Source: Ardenticatenaceae bacterium
Lineage (GTDB): Bacteria > Chloroflexota > Anaerolineae > Promineifilales > Promineifilaceae
Direction: 5' to 3'
Length of the DNA: 64,000 nt
Assembly (NCBI GenBank): GCA_020634215.1
Contig: JACKCD010000024.1
Span: 1 to 64,000, forward strand
Notes under the pieces: generated by a model
Seen by the model: the letters and a program-made list of their open reading frames with translations, nothing else
Database searches by the model: none
Told to the model about the DNA's origin: nothing
Shown: piece after piece, positions 50,645-58,879 of the stretch
Layout: every line of letters starts with the position of its first letter
Numbering within the stretch: the first letter of the stretch is position 1
Translations under genes and position numbers: made by a program

Positions 50645-51100
50645 ATGGACATACACATCAAAATGACTACAGAACCTTTTAGCATACGCGAAGCAACGAT
50701 AGAAGATTGCGCCACGTTGGCGTGGCTGAACCAACTGTTTAATGGTGGGGATGGGGATGTGGAGCAGATGCGACGGCAAATAGAGGCGGCGAGGGTGGTA
50801 GAACGGCCGTTTCTCGCCCTCTTTAACCAGCAGCCTGTGGGGTTTGCCTGCCTGCGCCTCATCCCCATGGTGTGCGACCCACATCCCTATGCCGAACTAA
50901 CCGAACTGTTTGTGCTGGATGCAGCGCGGCGGCAGGGGGTGGGGCGGGCATTGGTTGCCCATGTGGAAGCGGTGGCACGGCAAGCGGGGGCTGTACGCAT
51001 GGGGCTAATGACCGGGCTGGACAACCTGGAAGCCCAAGCCTTTTACCACGCCGCTGGCTATACTGATGACGGGCTAGAAATGGAAAAGCTGTTGCCCTAA
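50645..51100 (+). CDS. GNAT-family N-acetyltransferase
   Basis: The 151-residue protein has the GNAT fold: SIREATIEDCATLAWL at the start, ELTELFVLDAARRQGVGRAL (the acetyl-CoA pyrophosphate loop RRQGVG) and a C-terminal ... NLEAQAFYHAAGY. It transfers an acetyl group to an unknown amine. A diverged copy of its last 26 codons appears 2.2 kb downstream at 53.29 kb, marking the edge of the accessory island. No strong ribosome site precedes either possible ATG (50645 or 50663). Confidence 0.9.
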   Translation: MDIHIKMTTEPFSIREATIEDCATLAWLNQLFNGGDGDVEQMRRQIEAARVVERPFLALFNQQPVGFACLRLIPMVCDPHPYAELTELFVLDAARRQGVGRALVAHVEAVARQAGAVRMGLMTGLDNLEAQAFYHAAGYTDDGLEMEKLLP

Positions 51101-51200
51101 AGGCGATATATGCTAGAGAGCATTTAATCGGGTGTATTTCAGTTTGGGGGCAAACTCGGCAAGTTTGACATAATCTTTAACTGAGTGGATGGTAAAACCA

Positions 51201-51288
51201 GTGTCATTTCGAGGTCCTCCGAGAAATCCCGTTCGCATACCCGCTATTTGAGCGGGATTTCTCCTCGAGGACTCGTCGAAATGACAAT
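51201..51288. repeat. Palindromic element, copy 1
   Basis: The left arm GTGTCATTTCGAGGTCCTCC (then GAGAAATCCC) and the right arm GGGATTTCTCCTCGAGGACT (then CGTCGAAATGAC) form an imperfect long inverted repeat. A reversed copy lies 430 bp downstream. Confidence 0.85.
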
Positions 51289-51629
51289 ACTTAGCTGAGA
51301 AATTGGCTTGCGGAGAGGTGAGTTTAGCATTGCCCCAAAACTGAAATGCTCCCATTTGATCCCTTCAGTCAGTAAGCAGGCAAAGCCGATAAAAATCTCA
51401 AACCGCAAAATATCCACCTGACGGCTATTATCAGCAGGGTAAATCTAGCATACCCTTTCACTCTCGGTTCGCTCATTTTGAAACCAGTTAATCAAATTTT
51501 CTGCCGCCATATATAGGGGTCTAGCCTACTCAACAGCCATATATGGATTCATATAATTTCGGCTTTGCAAAACCTTGAAGTACAATATCCATTCATGCCT
51601 GTCATACTGGACAATCTATCAATGGAAAC

Positions 51630-51713
51630 ATGTCATTTCGACGAGTCTTCGAGGAGAAATCCCATTCACTTAGCTAGGTCAATGGGATTTCTCGGAGGAT
51701 CTCGAAATGACAC
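51630..51713. repeat. Palindromic element, copy 2 (opposite orientation)
   Basis: The left arm TGTCATTTCGACGAGTCTTC (then GAGGAGAAATCCC) matches the reverse complement of the right arm of copy 1. The right arm is GGGATTTCTCGGAGGATCTC (then GAAATGACA). Confidence 0.85.
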
Positions 51714-51894
51714 CTGTATAGATTAGTAAGCGACCTGCTCATTATGTAAACTTTTTACATTTTCAGCCACACTAGCTTCATATTTAGGCTGAAATTTTAA
51801 ATACTGGTTTAGAAATCAGCGAACGAAGAGCTTTCAGGCAAGGTTTGGCCAAATTTAGATGATGAATTTACTACCCATCATTAGCTTAAAAGTT

Positions 51895-53061
51895 TCACTT
51901 TATTGGTTCTGTTGAACAATATACACCTGCCTCATTACCTGAACTAACGCTTTTTTCTATAATTTCACGCCCAATAGAAATTGAACAGGATATCTTCCCA
52001 AAGTACCCATCAGGGCTTGCAACAAATATCCAAGGTGCCTCACCTCGTTCAATTGTAGCTGTTATGACGATTGGCCTGAGGTTGTTAATAGTATTTTCAA
52101 GCGAAAAAGTCGCGCCATCAACGGTATACCAATATTGAATATTTTTGACTTCGGGTGAATCTAAAGAAATTTGATATTTGATCTCTACAGGCGTGGGTGT
52201 AGGAACGGGCGTTAACAATGGAAATTCTAATATCTCCCTCGGTTGTAGATCAAGTATTTCAGAGGCAGGCTGGCTTTGCCCGCCGACACTTCCCTTCCCC
52301 AATAAGTATGTTATCAGCACAATTAAAAGAATTATAGCTACAAAACCAAAACCTATCGTCCAAAGCCAATAATCTTTTGGGGCTTTAGGTGATTGGCGTA
52401 ACGACTTGATTTGTCGAGATAGGTCATCTCTTTCCTGTAATAATGATCGAGTTTTGCTATTCAATATTGTATAATTTTGGCTTAAGTCATGATATTTTTG
52501 TTGGCATCGGGCAGCAATAGATTGTGCTTGATTTAGTCGCTCTTTCAGATCAGCAATACGCTGATCGTTTTCCTCCATAGATTTTCGGATAGCTTTTGCT
52601 ATCATCTCCTCTTGTTCGATTTCTTCTTCATCAGCTTGACTAAGATTCTTCTGCCCAATGCTTTTAGCATGCCAATTGATTGCCGAGAATAGACCCGAAA
52701 AGAAAACAGGAAGCTCGCCTTCTGAAATAGCATCAAGTGATTTGGGGGGCTCAGCAGCAAACGCCTCTATTAGTATTTTGAGTTTCTCTGGAGGAAGCTC
52801 AAACCATTCTCGAGGTTTATACTGGTTTTCTAAAAAGCGAATATCTATTTCTTTTTGGTCGCCACTCACTAACCAATGAAGATATTTCTCAAACACCTGT
52901 GCGCCAAGAGTCTTATGCACTATTGAATTATCAGGTATTCCCGTGGCATAGGATTTAACTCGTCTGTAAACAGGATCGCCATCTCCTTCAGGCTTACCCC
53001 CTGCATACCCAATTTTTACTAGACCCTTCCGTTCCATACTCTCGATTAAATAAAGGTTCAT
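51895..53061 (-). CDS. Membrane protein with N-terminal GIY-YIG-like domain and C-terminal secreted domain
   Basis: The 388-residue protein starts with a GIY-YIG-like domain of the T5orf172/MUG113 type (LYLIESMERKGLVKIGYAGG, VYRRVKSYATGIPDN, HKTLGAQVFEKYLHWLVSG, KPREWFEL). Next come an acidic coiled coil (about 150-225), one membrane segment (about 233-256), a Thr/Pro spacer and a C-terminal beta-rich domain (VKNIQYWYTVDG, PWIFVASPDGYFGKISCSIS) reminiscent of MmpS-type domains. This combination is new to me. A textbook AGGAGGTG precedes ATG 53061. The gene is strikingly AT-rich compared with its neighbours, indicating horizontal transfer. Confidence 0.75.
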   Translation of the reverse strand: MNLYLIESMERKGLVKIGYAGGKPEGDGDPVYRRVKSYATGIPDNSIVHKTLGAQVFEKYLHWLVSGDQKEIDIRFLENQYKPREWFELPPEKLKILIEAFAAEPPKSLDAISEGELPVFFSGLFSAINWHAKSIGQKNLSQADEEEIEQEEMIAKAIRKSMEENDQRIADLKERLNQAQSIAARCQQKYHDLSQNYTILNSKTRSLLQERDDLSRQIKSLRQSPKAPKDYWLWTIGFGFVAIILLIVLITYLLGKGSVGGQSQPASEILDLQPREILEFPLLTPVPTPTPVEIKYQISLDSPEVKNIQYWYTVDGATFSLENTINNLRPIVITATIERGEAPWIFVASPDGYFGKISCSISIGREIIEKSVSSGNEAGVYCSTEPIK

Positions 53062-53208
53062 TATATTCACCTCCTAAACTGACAACTTAATTAATAATGG
53101 CATAGTAGAAAATCTTTAGCATATAATATCCCATAGAAGAGTAGGGAACAAGTGTTCTACAATCCTTTGGGCAACTTGTCAGACGGAGCTAATAACCGAG
53201 TTAAACAA

Positions 53209-53295
53209 TCTATACTCCGTGCCATTTGAAACCCATGGTTTTTGCGACACCTGTGAGGCAAAAAACCATAGGTTTCATTCTAATTTGAGTATAGA
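53209..53295. mobile_element. 87-bp palindromic MITE-like element
   Basis: The outer inverted repeat TCTATACTC (53209-53217) and GAGTATAGA (53287-53295) encloses an inner 17-bp near-perfect pair TGAAACCCATGGTTTTT (53227-53243) and AAAAACCATAGGTTTCA (53261-53277). It abuts the acetyltransferase remnant. Confidence 0.7.
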
Positions 53296-53368
53296 AGCAC
53301 AGGCGTTTTATCGCGTCGCTGACTATACGGCTAATGGCCTAGAGATGGAAGAAAGCCTGTCATGTTAA
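53291..53368 (+). pseudogene. Remnant of a GNAT acetyltransferase C-terminus
   Basis: The plus-strand frame reads EAQAFYRVADYTANGLEMEE before a stop, closely matching EAQAFYHAAGYTDDGLEMEK at the C-terminus of the intact acetyltransferase gene ending at 51100. The upstream part is missing and replaced by the palindromic element. It is too short to be a functional gene. Confidence 0.82.
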
Positions 53369-53464
53369 ATGAGATTTAACAATCCTTTAAGCCCCACTTT
53401 AAGCAAGCCCCAACAAAATAGATTACCATGCTCACTAAGTGACGTATTGGATTTAACACCCTCG

Positions 53465-53499
53465 CAAGCGAATTCGCTCCTATTCGGGAGCGATTTCGT
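53465..53499. repeat. Short hairpin upstream of the DUF4405 gene
   Basis: CGAATTCGCTCC and GGAGCGATTTCG pair around TATTCG with one mismatch. Its role is unknown. Confidence 0.5.
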
Positions 53500-53503
53500 T
53501 TGT

Positions 53504-53541
53504 AGGAATCATCATTTAGGAATCATCATTTAGGAATCATC
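53504..53541 (+). promoter_or_regulatory. Triplicated ribosome-binding-site repeat
   Basis: The 14-bp unit AGGAATCATCATTT is repeated twice and begins a third time as AGGAATCATC directly before the ATG of the DUF4405 gene. Each unit carries an AGGA core; only the last is correctly spaced. Slipped-strand change of copy number could alter the leader. Confidence 0.7.
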
Positions 53542-54084
53542 ATGGTAAACAAAAAGCAACAAAAGCGGGGCATAAGCCCTACAAAGCGGAATCTTATTTG
53601 GGATATTGGTATTGGACTGGGTTTTCTGGTTGTTTTCAAACAGGATCTAACTGGCAAAACACTGCACGAATGGCTGGCAATGGCCTTATTTGCGGGCGTG
53701 ATCGCCCACATCATTTTTCATTGGAAATGGGTGGTCAACATTACTAAACGGTTTTTTACGGCCAAACTGCCGCCGCAAACGCGCCTTAACTATGTCATCA
53801 ACGGTGGCCTGGCTGGGGCTTTTGTGCTGATGGGGGTGAGTGGCCTCATGATTTCGGAATCCATCATGCCCATCATTGGGCTGGGGGATGCGGGTGGCTT
53901 TTGGAAAGATATTCACGAAATAGCCAGCAATTTGGCTTTGGCAGCAGTGGGTGCTCACGTGCTGCTGCACTGGAAGTGGCTATGGGTCAACGGCCGAAAA
54001 TATCTCGTTGACGATTTCCTCAAGCGACTACCCGCATTGGGCGGGCTAAAAGCGTCTCCCTCCCGCAGCGATTCGTTACCGTAG
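53542..54084 (+). CDS. DUF4405 membrane protein, possible cytochrome-b-like
   Basis: The 180-residue protein has four membrane segments and repeated histidine-containing motifs (LHEWLAMALFAGVIAHIIFH, IHEIASNLALAAVGAHVLLH), typical of DUF4405 proteins, which resemble di-heme cytochrome b561-like proteins. Paired histidines in the segments could bind heme. No redox partner is adjacent. Composition returns to that of the genome core here. The start is fixed by the AGGA in the last leader repeat. Confidence 0.82.
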   Translation: MVNKKQQKRGISPTKRNLIWDIGIGLGFLVVFKQDLTGKTLHEWLAMALFAGVIAHIIFHWKWVVNITKRFFTAKLPPQTRLNYVINGGLAGAFVLMGVSGLMISESIMPIIGLGDAGGFWKDIHEIASNLALAAVGAHVLLHWKWLWVNGRKYLVDDFLKRLPALGGLKASPSRSDSLP

Positions 54085-54185
54085 CAAACAGTGGCCGTCA
54101 AACAATGACCACTTTGCGAACAGTTGTCAATGATCTGTCACCAGACGGCTCCAATCACTGGGGGCGAATCATTGGCAACTGGTTA

Positions 54186-55289
54186 CTACTTTTTACGTTT
54201 GGCCTTGCGAATGGCCTTAACATGGGCTTGGTATGGTTTGGGGATAGATTTAACGGGGTTGCCATGAACCAACGCTTCAACCACATCGAGATAAGCCACA
54301 AAATCATAGCGGGCAATGCCAAAGCGGGTGTTGTTGCCAATTTGGTCACGCAGTTGTTTGGTTTGTGCTAGTAAAACGGCTTTATGCTGCTGGCCGCGCT
54401 GCACAGCAACGGCCGTTTCCCGCACCTGTTTTGCCAACTGCGCCATCGCCTCCTTCGCCGCCCCTAACATCGCTATTTGCCGCTCCGCCGGGTTCATCGC
54501 TGCCAAATTCTCATGCGCCCGCTGCACCGAATCGGCCAAAGATTGCTTTTCGGCATCGCTCATTTGGGCAAGCTGAGCAGCCGTGGCTTGAGCCGCTGCC
54601 AGCAGGTCGGCACGAGCCTGAGATGGCATGGCCGCCAATTCACGCAGTTGCTTTAACGTCGCCTGATCCTCAGCCAGTTCCGGCGCGTCAATTTGCTCGT
54701 CAATGGTGACAACGGTTTCCATGGCGGCCACCGCTGCGTCATACCGTTCAGCATCTTGGTAGTAGCCAGCCAAATTGTGGAGCAAAATGCCAAGCTGGGT
54801 GAGGGCAGGCACGGAGTTGCCAAGTTCCTGAGCCAGTGCTACGGCTTCTTCTTGGATAGAAACGGCCGTTGCTACTTCCCCCGCCTGCGATGCGGCCTGT
54901 GCCTGCTCGCTTAACGCCACCAGAGTTGCTTGTAGCTCCACTAGCATCAACTGTTCGCGCTCCTCGGGAGAGAGTTCGGCCAGCCGCTGCATTCGCGCCA
55001 GGGCAGCGCGATCTTGCTCCAAATCGGGATTGTGGGTGCGTTCGTCCAGAGCAACCACTTGCTCCAGAGCGGCGATGGCTTGGGGAAAACGGCCGTTGGC
55101 CTCATACAAATTTGCCAAATTAAACAGCAGCACGCTCTGCGCCACCAGCAGTTCATCCGACTCGCCCGCCTGCTGCACCAATGCCAACGCTTCCTGCTGC
55201 CGCAAAACGGCCGTTTCATAATCCCCAGCCACCGCTGCCGCCTGTGCGGCCGCCACCAATTCACCCAAAGGGTCGTGTGTTTCGCTCAT
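54186..55289 (-). CDS. Cytosolic TPR-repeat protein
   Basis: The 367-residue protein is mostly helical with tetratricopeptide-like repeats (DYETAVLRQQEALALVQQAG, LLFNLANLYEANGRFPQAIA and a second set GEVATAVSIQEEAVALAQEL, LLHNLAGYYQDAERYDAAVA) and a basic C-terminal end. No enzymatic domain or signal peptide is seen. The ATG at 55289 begins MSETHDPLG; the longer frame runs into repeat DNA. Role probably in protein-protein interaction. Confidence 0.82.
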   Translation of the reverse strand: MSETHDPLGELVAAAQAAAVAGDYETAVLRQQEALALVQQAGESDELLVAQSVLLFNLANLYEANGRFPQAIAALEQVVALDERTHNPDLEQDRAALARMQRLAELSPEEREQLMLVELQATLVALSEQAQAASQAGEVATAVSIQEEAVALAQELGNSVPALTQLGILLHNLAGYYQDAERYDAAVAAMETVVTIDEQIDAPELAEDQATLKQLRELAAMPSQARADLLAAAQATAAQLAQMSDAEKQSLADSVQRAHENLAAMNPAERQIAMLGAAKEAMAQLAKQVRETAVAVQRGQQHKAVLLAQTKQLRDQIGNNTRFGIARYDFVAYLDVVEALVHGNPVKSIPKPYQAHVKAIRKAKRKK

Positions 55290-55344
55290 ACTGTTCCACC
55301 TCAGCCAAAATGAGCGGGCATGATACCAGTTTTGAGGGAAAGAG

Positions 55345-55414
55345 GACAAGTGGCAGGTAACAAATGGCAAGTCACCATCGGCTACTTGTAACTTGCCACT
55401 TGTTACTTGCTACG
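55345..55414. repeat. AAGTAACAAGTGGC-word hairpin
   Basis: ACAAGTGGCAGGTAACAAAT on the left and ACTTGTAACTTGCCACTTGT (then TACTTGC) on the right. It belongs to the same family as the copy at 58.83-58.88 kb. Confidence 0.85.
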
Positions 55415-55416
55415 TT

Positions 55417-55617
55417 TCAAAAGAAGGCGCGAACAACCCACACGCCGAGCAGGATGGAGCCGACGACAAGACCGCCAACGAGCATGTAGAGCAGAAAGGC
55501 GATCAGCCCATCGCGCCGCTGTTGCAAAGAGACAATGGCGGCCACAACGCCATAGCCTACGAAGGCAAGCCAGAGCAGAATAGCTATGATGGCAAAGAGG
55601 GTGACAAGTGATTGCAT
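55417..55617 (-). CDS. Small two-TM membrane protein
   Basis: The 66-residue protein has two hydrophobic segments (LVTLFAIIAILLWLAFVGYG and FLLYMLVGGLVVGSILLGVW) joined by a charged loop QQRRDG. It has no family I recognise and no clear ribosome site. It is kept because of its strong topology and its isolation between repeat elements and genes on the same strand; it could still be spurious. Confidence 0.6.
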   Translation of the reverse strand: MQSLVTLFAIIAILLWLAFVGYGVVAAIVSLQQRRDGLIAFLLYMLVGGLVVGSILLGVWVVRAFF

Positions 55618-55785
55618 GGTGCAGACAGACGGGCAACAAGTAGTTGTTTACGTGACAGAGGTGCTGGCTACTCACTACCCAAAAATGACTAAAGTACTAG
55701 AAGAGTATAGCCAATTCGCTGGCAAATGGCAGGGGCTGACGTGAAGGTGGGGTGGATTGGACGTAAAGGTGGCGTAAAAAAGGGG

Positions 55786-57402
55786 TTATTGCAGCCAGAC
55801 ACGGTGCCATTGGGGAACACCAATGGGGGTGAGGATGAAGTTTTGTAGGCGAGGGGAGACGAGAACGGCCGTTAAATCATGCGCCAACAACACCACTGGA
55901 GCCTCGTCTACAATCTTTTGCTCGATGGCGGCATATTGCTCTAGCCGCGCCGTCTGGTTCATTTCGCGCCGCGCCATTGCCAACGCCTGGTCAATCTCGC
56001 CGTTGGCAAAGCGCCCCAGGTTTTCCGGCGATTGGCTGTGAAAGAGCAAATCGAGAAAATTTTCCGGGTCGGGGTAATCGGCGCACCAACCGCTATCAAA
56101 AATGTTGCCCACTTTGCCTGCGTACAGTTCATCGCGGTAGAAAAAGGGGTCTACGATGACAGGCTCAATGGTCACACCCAACGCCTCTTGCCACAAAACG
56201 ATGAGGGCGGTGACAAAGCCATCGGCATCGCCATAGCCAGCGGTGCGGTAGGTGAGGGTGGGGAAGGCGGGAAAACGGCCGTTTTCATCCATCTCATACC
56301 CTGCTTCTACCAGCAGTTGGCGGGCGCGGTCGGGGTTGAATGGGTAGCCAGCCATCTGCCCGGTGTAGCCCGGCATCCCCGGCGGCAAAATGCCGCCGGC
56401 CGGCAGGGCATTGCCATCCCAAAACGTCCCAATCAGCCGCTCCTTGTCCAGCGCATAGTTAAATGCCTGGCGCACGCGCACATCATCAAACGGCGGCTGG
56501 CTGCTGTTTAGCCCCACAAAGCTGGTGCAAAAGCTGACCCCGGTGCGTAAATCGGCCGCCAGCGGGTCGTTGGGGTTTTGCGCCCGCTCCAAATTGCCGC
56601 CCCCCACCCCCACCAGGTCAATTTCTCCTTGTTCATAAAGCGACAACGGCAGCCCTGCACCCAGGTTGAGTACCAGATGCTCAATGTTGGCTGGCTCCAG
56701 ATAATAGTTGTCGTTGCGCTCCAGAATCAACAGTTCGTCGTCTTGCCACACGGAGAGCTTGAAGGGGCCGGTGCCGTTGGGCTGCCGCTCCCAATCCGGC
56801 TGGTCTACGGTTTCGCGGTCTATGACATAGGCGACGGGGAAGGCGAGTTTGGGCAGGAAGGTATAGCTGGGGGCGGTGAGGGTGACTTGGAGGGTGTGGT
56901 CGTCAACGGCCGTTAATCCCACAATCGTTTCCGCTTCCCCCGCCCGCTTTTCTGCCAGCCCAGCAATATCGCCCATGTAGGTCAGCACCGTGTCAGAGCC
57001 GGTAGCGGGGTCGGCGGCGCGTTCCCACGAATACACCACGTCGCTGGCGGTGAGTAAACGGCCGTTGTGAAAAGGCACGTTGGGGCGCAAATAAAAGGTG
57101 TAGATCAACCCATCGTCGCTAACCGCCCAGCCTGCAGCCAGTTCTGGTTGCAACTGTAAATCGGTGTCCAGGCGCACCAAACCGCTGTAAAGCTGGCCGA
57201 TTACGCCGCCCGGCCCTTCGTAAGTAAGGGCGGGGTCGAGGGTGCGGGGTTGGCTATCGAGGAGAAAAACGGCCGTTTCCCGCGCCACCCCATACTGACC
57301 CACATCCCCAGCCGTTCCCTGCAATAGTTCATCCGCAAAGCGGCAGCCCAGCAGCACGAAAGCAAATAAAATGAAATATTGCAGCGTTGGTTTGTGGGTC
57401 AT
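55786..57402 (-). CDS. Family 5 (peptide/nickel type) extracellular solute-binding lipoprotein
   Basis: The 538-residue protein has a lipoprotein signal with the lipobox cysteine at residue 20 (FVLLGC) and the SBP_bac_5 fold: AVFLLDSQPRTLDPALTYEG, LAAGWAVSDDGLIYTFYLRP, FHNGRLLTASDVVYSWERA, and the characteristic RVRQAFNYALDKERLIGTFW. It binds peptides or similar ligands for an ABC importer; no permease genes are adjacent. It lies 25 bp downstream of the MA-peptidase gene. The start could also be ATG 57417. Confidence 0.9.
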   Translation of the reverse strand: MTHKPTLQYFILFAFVLLGCRFADELLQGTAGDVGQYGVARETAVFLLDSQPRTLDPALTYEGPGGVIGQLYSGLVRLDTDLQLQPELAAGWAVSDDGLIYTFYLRPNVPFHNGRLLTASDVVYSWERAADPATGSDTVLTYMGDIAGLAEKRAGEAETIVGLTAVDDHTLQVTLTAPSYTFLPKLAFPVAYVIDRETVDQPDWERQPNGTGPFKLSVWQDDELLILERNDNYYLEPANIEHLVLNLGAGLPLSLYEQGEIDLVGVGGGNLERAQNPNDPLAADLRTGVSFCTSFVGLNSSQPPFDDVRVRQAFNYALDKERLIGTFWDGNALPAGGILPPGMPGYTGQMAGYPFNPDRARQLLVEAGYEMDENGRFPAFPTLTYRTAGYGDADGFVTALIVLWQEALGVTIEPVIVDPFFYRDELYAGKVGNIFDSGWCADYPDPENFLDLLFHSQSPENLGRFANGEIDQALAMARREMNQTARLEQYAAIEQKIVDEAPVVLLAHDLTAVLVSPRLQNFILTPIGVPQWHRVWLQ

Positions 57403-57427
57403 GATTTTGTCACACATAGGGCAGCTT

Positions 57428-58804
57428 TCACGAATTCTCATCTGCATCATCTGCGAAATCTTTGATGGATGGCTCTTCGCGCCGCTTACGGCTTCTGCGC
57501 CAAAGGACAAAGACTAGCAGCAGGAGCAATAAGAAGCCAAGACAGCAAAGGGTCAACGCAACGAGAAAAATCGTGGTATCGGCATTTGACCCAGCGGCAC
57601 TGTCGGGGGCGGTATTTTCAGGGTTGCGGGTTGGAGCCACAGTTGTGGGCAAACTTTGCGGTGGAGCAAGCGGGTGAAGGGTGGGAATGGCAGCCGCCAT
57701 CAGCGGCGTGGGCGTGGGAGGAATGGCGCGGTCGGCGACACCGATGCTGTGCCGCCACGCCTGCTCTAACCCGTCTACGTTGAAGCCATAAACGGTTTCC
57801 AATGCGTTATCATAATCTTCACCGGCCGATAGCACGGCCACAAACTGCTGCATTTTTTCCTGCCCGTAGGTTTCCAGCAGAAAGGCAACCACGCTATAGC
57901 TCTGGCTATAGGCGATACCGGCCGCTGTACTGTGGGCGGGAAAGGCTCCATTTAGACTGCGAACAGGCTCAAAGCTGTTGTCGGCAATACCGTTGGCGAT
58001 GTCCTGCTGTACCTCTTCTGTCGGTTCCCCCTCGGCATAGACGGCCAGCCCTTCTTCCAGCCAGGTGGGGCGGCTGCCGCCAACACAGCTTCGCCCAACT
58101 TGCCCCAATACCAAATGAGCGAGTTCATGGCGAATGGTGGTGCGTCCCCAGGTGTCGGCGATGTTGGGCGGCACGCCCATGAGGATGGTGTTGTATTCAT
58201 CAAAGGCGACGCCACCCGCCCAATCCTGGACGTAAAGGATGGCATCGCGCATGGCTTCGCTGCTGTCGTAGATAAAAATGGTGACATCATCTTGCAGCAG
58301 AATACCCATTTCTTGCTCTAGCTGGGTTAGCCCGGCCACGGCGGCATCCAGCAGGGTGGGGCCGACATTGAGTCCTTCATACCAGTGGAGGGTAATACGG
58401 CCGTTTGTGAGCTGCTTCCATTCAAAGCGGTTGTCGGTCAGCACAATGGTTTGGCTGGGGGTGTTGAACTGGTTGCCAGCGTCATCGGTGAGTGTCCAAT
58501 GCCAGGAAACGGCCGTTCCTGGTGGCGGATTACCAGAGCGAGACATTACCCACGTCCAGGCTAACTGCGAGCCGGTCACCGCCACCGGCACGCTGCTGGA
58601 TGCTTCCAGACAGCTAAACCGCGCCACGTCATAGGTCAGCACCGCTTCCGTAAGCGTCACCGACGGGTCAAGGTCAAGTTGAAAAACAATGTCCTGGGGA
58701 AAATGAACCAACGCCTCGTTGCGCACGACGCTGCTGGCAAATGGGGTTTGGGCAGCCACCAGAGGCCACCACAGCATGAGAAAAAGAAAGCGTACACCCT
58801 TCAT
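57428..58804 (-). CDS. Secreted, membrane-anchored peptidase MA-like metallohydrolase
   Basis: The 458-residue protein has an N-terminal signal, a beta-rich region, a gluzincin domain with IRHELAHLVLGQ (HExxH near residue 227) and the downstream WLEEGLAVYAEG glutamate, as in peptidase MA-family proteins, then a Pro-rich spacer, a C-terminal membrane segment (FLVALTLCCLGFLLLLLLVF) and a basic tail. It is probably a surface zinc protease of unknown substrate. Neighbouring lipoprotein gene suggests co-transcription. Confidence 0.82.
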   Translation of the reverse strand: MKGVRFLFLMLWWPLVAAQTPFASSVVRNEALVHFPQDIVFQLDLDPSVTLTEAVLTYDVARFSCLEASSSVPVAVTGSQLAWTWVMSRSGNPPPGTAVSWHWTLTDDAGNQFNTPSQTIVLTDNRFEWKQLTNGRITLHWYEGLNVGPTLLDAAVAGLTQLEQEMGILLQDDVTIFIYDSSEAMRDAILYVQDWAGGVAFDEYNTILMGVPPNIADTWGRTTIRHELAHLVLGQVGRSCVGGSRPTWLEEGLAVYAEGEPTEEVQQDIANGIADNSFEPVRSLNGAFPAHSTAAGIAYSQSYSVVAFLLETYGQEKMQQFVAVLSAGEDYDNALETVYGFNVDGLEQAWRHSIGVADRAIPPTPTPLMAAAIPTLHPLAPPQSLPTTVAPTRNPENTAPDSAAGSNADTTIFLVALTLCCLGFLLLLLLVFVLWRRSRKRREEPSIKDFADDADENS

Positions 58805-58828
58805 GTTGCCATAAAGATAGCACGCTAA

Positions 58829-58879
58829 AGTAACAAGTAGCAAGTAGCAAACCTGCCACCTGCTACTTGTTACCTGCTA
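58829..58879. repeat. AAGTAACAAGTAGC-word hairpin overlapping the slyD stop
   Basis: TAACAAGTAGCAAGTAGCA on the left and TGCTACTTGTTACCTGCTA on the right. The right arm contains the TAG stop codon of the SlyD-like gene. Confidence 0.87.

Larger units (their letters stand above)
51101..51894. other. Gene-free AT-rich stretch with palindromic elements
   Basis: About 800 bp with no credible ORF. Base composition is clearly more AT-rich than the flanks. It holds two palindromic elements (51201-51288 and 51630-51713) and short repeated words such as GCCATATATA near 51.51-51.55 kb. No copy of AACGGCCGTT is present. Confidence 0.7.
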
